Part shown: one piece after another, positions 62,675 through 64,000 of the stretch
Layout of the letters: each line of letters begins with the position of its first letter
Numbering within the stretch: the stretch's first letter is position 1
Assembly: GCA_963667515.2 (NCBI GenBank)
Contig: CAXXXY010000008.1
Location: 1 to 64,000 of the forward strand
Source of the DNA: VYDC01 sp963667515
Lineage (GTDB): Bacteria > Chloroflexota > Dehalococcoidia > UBA2979
Length of the DNA: 64,000 nucleotides
Direction of reading: 5' to 3'
Made by a program: the position numbers and the translations under genes
Notes under the pieces: generated by a model
Told to the model about the DNA's origin: nothing
What the model saw: only the letters and a program-made list of their open reading frames with translations
Databases searched by the model: none

Positions 62675-63637
62675 GTGCTCGCGGACCTCGTCCTCACCGC
62701 CGTCGGCCTCAGCATCCTGTTGGCGGGTGCGTGGCTGCTCGTGCGCTCGGCGGCGCTGCTGGCGGTCGCCTTCGGGCTCTCGCCGGTGATCGTGGGCGCC
62801 ACCGTCGTCGCCTTCGGCACCTCAGCGCCCGAGTTCGTCGTGAGCCTCACCGCGGGCATCGACGGCTCGGGCGGGCTCGCCGTGGGCAACGTGCTCGGCT
62901 CGAACGTGACGAACGTGGCGCTGGTGCTGGGGCTCGCCGCGGTGGTGCGCCCGATGGCGGTGCACCCGCGGCTGCTGCGCTGGGAGATGCCGGTGCTGGC
63001 CGGAGCGACCGCCGCGGTGCTGCTGCTGGGCGCGGGCGGATCGCTGGGCCACGTCGCGGGGGCGGCGCTGTTCGTGGGCCTGCTGGCGTTCATCGTGCTC
63101 TCGCTGCGGCTGCAGCCGGACGTGGCCGCCGCGATCGCGGGCGAGCAGCTGCCCGAGGCGCCCGAGGCGCTGACCGCCCGCGTGATCGCGCTCGAGGTGG
63201 CGCTGCTGCTGGGGGGCATCGCCGCGCTCGCGCTGGGCTCGGAGATGGCGGTGCGCGGCGCGACCAGCGTGGCGGAGCGCGTCGGGATAAGCGAGGTGGC
63301 GATCGGTGTCACCGTGGTCGCCGTCGGCACCAGCCTGCCCGAGGTGGTGACCAGCGCCGTCGCGGCCGTCCGCGGCGATCACGAGATCGCCGTCGCCAAC
63401 GTGGTCGGCTCCAACGTCTTCAACCTGCTGGGGGTGCTGGGGCTGACGGGGGCGCTGGTGACGCTGCCGATCGACGGCGGCCTCTACCGCTTCGAGATGC
63501 CGGCGCTCGCGATCTCGACGGTGGCGCTGTTCCTGCTGGCGTGGCCGCGCGCCCACGTGGGCCGCGCCGAGGGGCTCGTGCTCGTCGCCGCCTACGTCGC
63601 CTTCGTCACGATCGTGCTCGTGCGGGGGGGCTCCTAG
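62675..63637 (+). CDS. Calcium/sodium antiporter (CaCA family)
   Basis: 320 residues from GTG 62675. Two alpha-repeats: VVAFGTSAPEFVVSLTAG ... NVLGSNVTNVALVLGLA and VVAVGTSLPEVVTSAVAA ... NVVGSNVFNLLGVLG, the GTSxPE and GSN(V/I)xN pairs of K+-independent YrbG-like exchangers. The stop overlaps that of the convergent TauE gene within CTAG (63634-63637). Confidence 0.93.
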   Translation: MLADLVLTAVGLSILLAGAWLLVRSAALLAVAFGLSPVIVGATVVAFGTSAPEFVVSLTAGIDGSGGLAVGNVLGSNVTNVALVLGLAAVVRPMAVHPRLLRWEMPVLAGATAAVLLLGAGGSLGHVAGAALFVGLLAFIVLSLRLQPDVAAAIAGEQLPEAPEALTARVIALEVALLLGGIAALALGSEMAVRGATSVAERVGISEVAIGVTVVAVGTSLPEVVTSAVAAVRGDHEIAVANVVGSNVFNLLGVLGLTGALVTLPIDGGLYRFEMPALAISTVALFLLAWPRAHVGRAEGLVLVAAYVAFVTIVLVRGGS

Positions 63638-64000
63638 CGGCCGTGCTCCACCTCGCCCTCGCCCTCGCCCTCGGGGGCGGAGGCGGCGGGGGCGGCGGCG
63701 GCCCGCTCGCGCCGCCAGCGCCGCCACACCGTGAACAGCGTGCGGCCGCCGACGTAGAGCACGACCACGCCGAAGATGCGCGAGAGCGTGTCGTCGCCCA
63801 GCTCGCCGGCGATGCGCGCGCCCACGAGGGCGAGCACGAGCGCCGCGGGCACCACCGTCGCCGCGAGCCGGCCGTCCACGTACCCGCGGCGCACGTTGGC
63901 GGTGGTCGCGGAGATGGCGGTGGGGATGATGGCGGCGAGCGAGATGCCCTGCGCCACCTGCTGCTCGACGCCCAGCAGCAGCACCAGCGCGGGCACGTAG
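63634..64000 (-). CDS. Sulfite exporter TauE/SafE family protein (C-terminal part)
   Basis: About 121 codons visible; the N-terminus lies beyond the window. VPALVLLLGVEQQVAQGISLAAIIPTAISAT and the later helix RLAATVVPAALVLALVGARIAG match the second half of TauE/SafE permeases. An Ala/Glu/Gly-rich tail follows. Confidence 0.85.
   Translation of the reverse strand, partial: YVPALVLLLGVEQQVAQGISLAAIIPTAISATTANVRRGYVDGRLAATVVPAALVLALVGARIAGELGDDTLSRIFGVVVLYVGGRTLFTVWRRWRRERAAAAPAASAPEGEGEGEVEHGR

Overview
This is a very GC-rich bacterial chromosome segment with short intergenic gaps, many GTG starts and many TAG stops. The best guess for the host is Chloroflexota, though a deep-branching actinomycete is not excluded. 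Pointers are the DUF951 / bifunctional-nuclease (DUF151) / ATP synthase / MurA / MreB neighbourhood, a Rex regulator, and an ECF sigma factor followed by a FecR-type protein whose N-terminus looks like the 'LDRCLxxLxxG' regions common in Chloroflexota. No rRNA, tRNA or CRISPR array was found.

Layout. 1-3.8 kb: MoxR / DUF58 / DUF4129 operon. 4-6.7 kb: murI, pyrF, DUF951, DUF151. 6.8-14.3 kb: complete F-type ATP synthase operon (atpI-B-E-F-H-A-G-D-C). 14.3-17.1 kb: a palindromic repeat element, murA (Cys-to-Asp active site) and mreB. 17.1-24.5 kb: rex with a self-operator, a VanZ-like protein, an atypical response regulator, ispH, a LOG-family protein, a surface protein with a Pro-Thr linker and lamin-tail domain, three DnaA-box-like repeats, and a DehI-like gene. 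24.5-31 kb: SCO1664-like kinase-fold protein, inositol-phosphatase-family enzyme, DUF35/thiolase pair, two tiny membrane proteins, crotonyl-CoA carboxylase/reductase and a Nudix hydrolase. 31-35.5 kb: nitrogen-control module glnD-glnB-amt, with a lesion or non-standard start in every gene. 35.7-44.1 kb: Dam-like methylase with a small nuclease, HpaI aldolase, Ogt, an MFS carrier, a glutamate-synthase-like oxidoreductase, a DUF1684/HAD fusion and DUF6159. 44.1-51.4 kb: two inverted, nearly identical IS481-family elements flanking a sigma/FecR/repeat-protein cluster and an MFS carrier. 51.5-55.5 kb: argC, a GGQ release-factor-like protein, clpS and an FkbM methyltransferase. 55.7-61 kb: two tandem pairs of family III CoA-transferases, the first pair carrying in-frame ambers. 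61-64 kb: nhaA, a CaCA antiporter and a TauE/SafE fragment.

Two themes stand out. First, there is a family of short palindromic elements whose stems covary. One 222-bp copy has perfect 24-bp terminal inverted repeats and sits at the 5' end of glnD; another lies in frame inside glnD. Second, about ten lesions (CAG-to-TAG ambers, a TGA at a conserved Trp, one-base losses in G runs, ACG/ATC start codons) are confined to 31-58 kb. These are either real gene decay or residual sequencing error, and the raw reads must decide.

Promoters share a -10 of the form GCTAnnnT. In several genes it lies only 6-8 nt before the start codon, which implies leaderless mRNAs.
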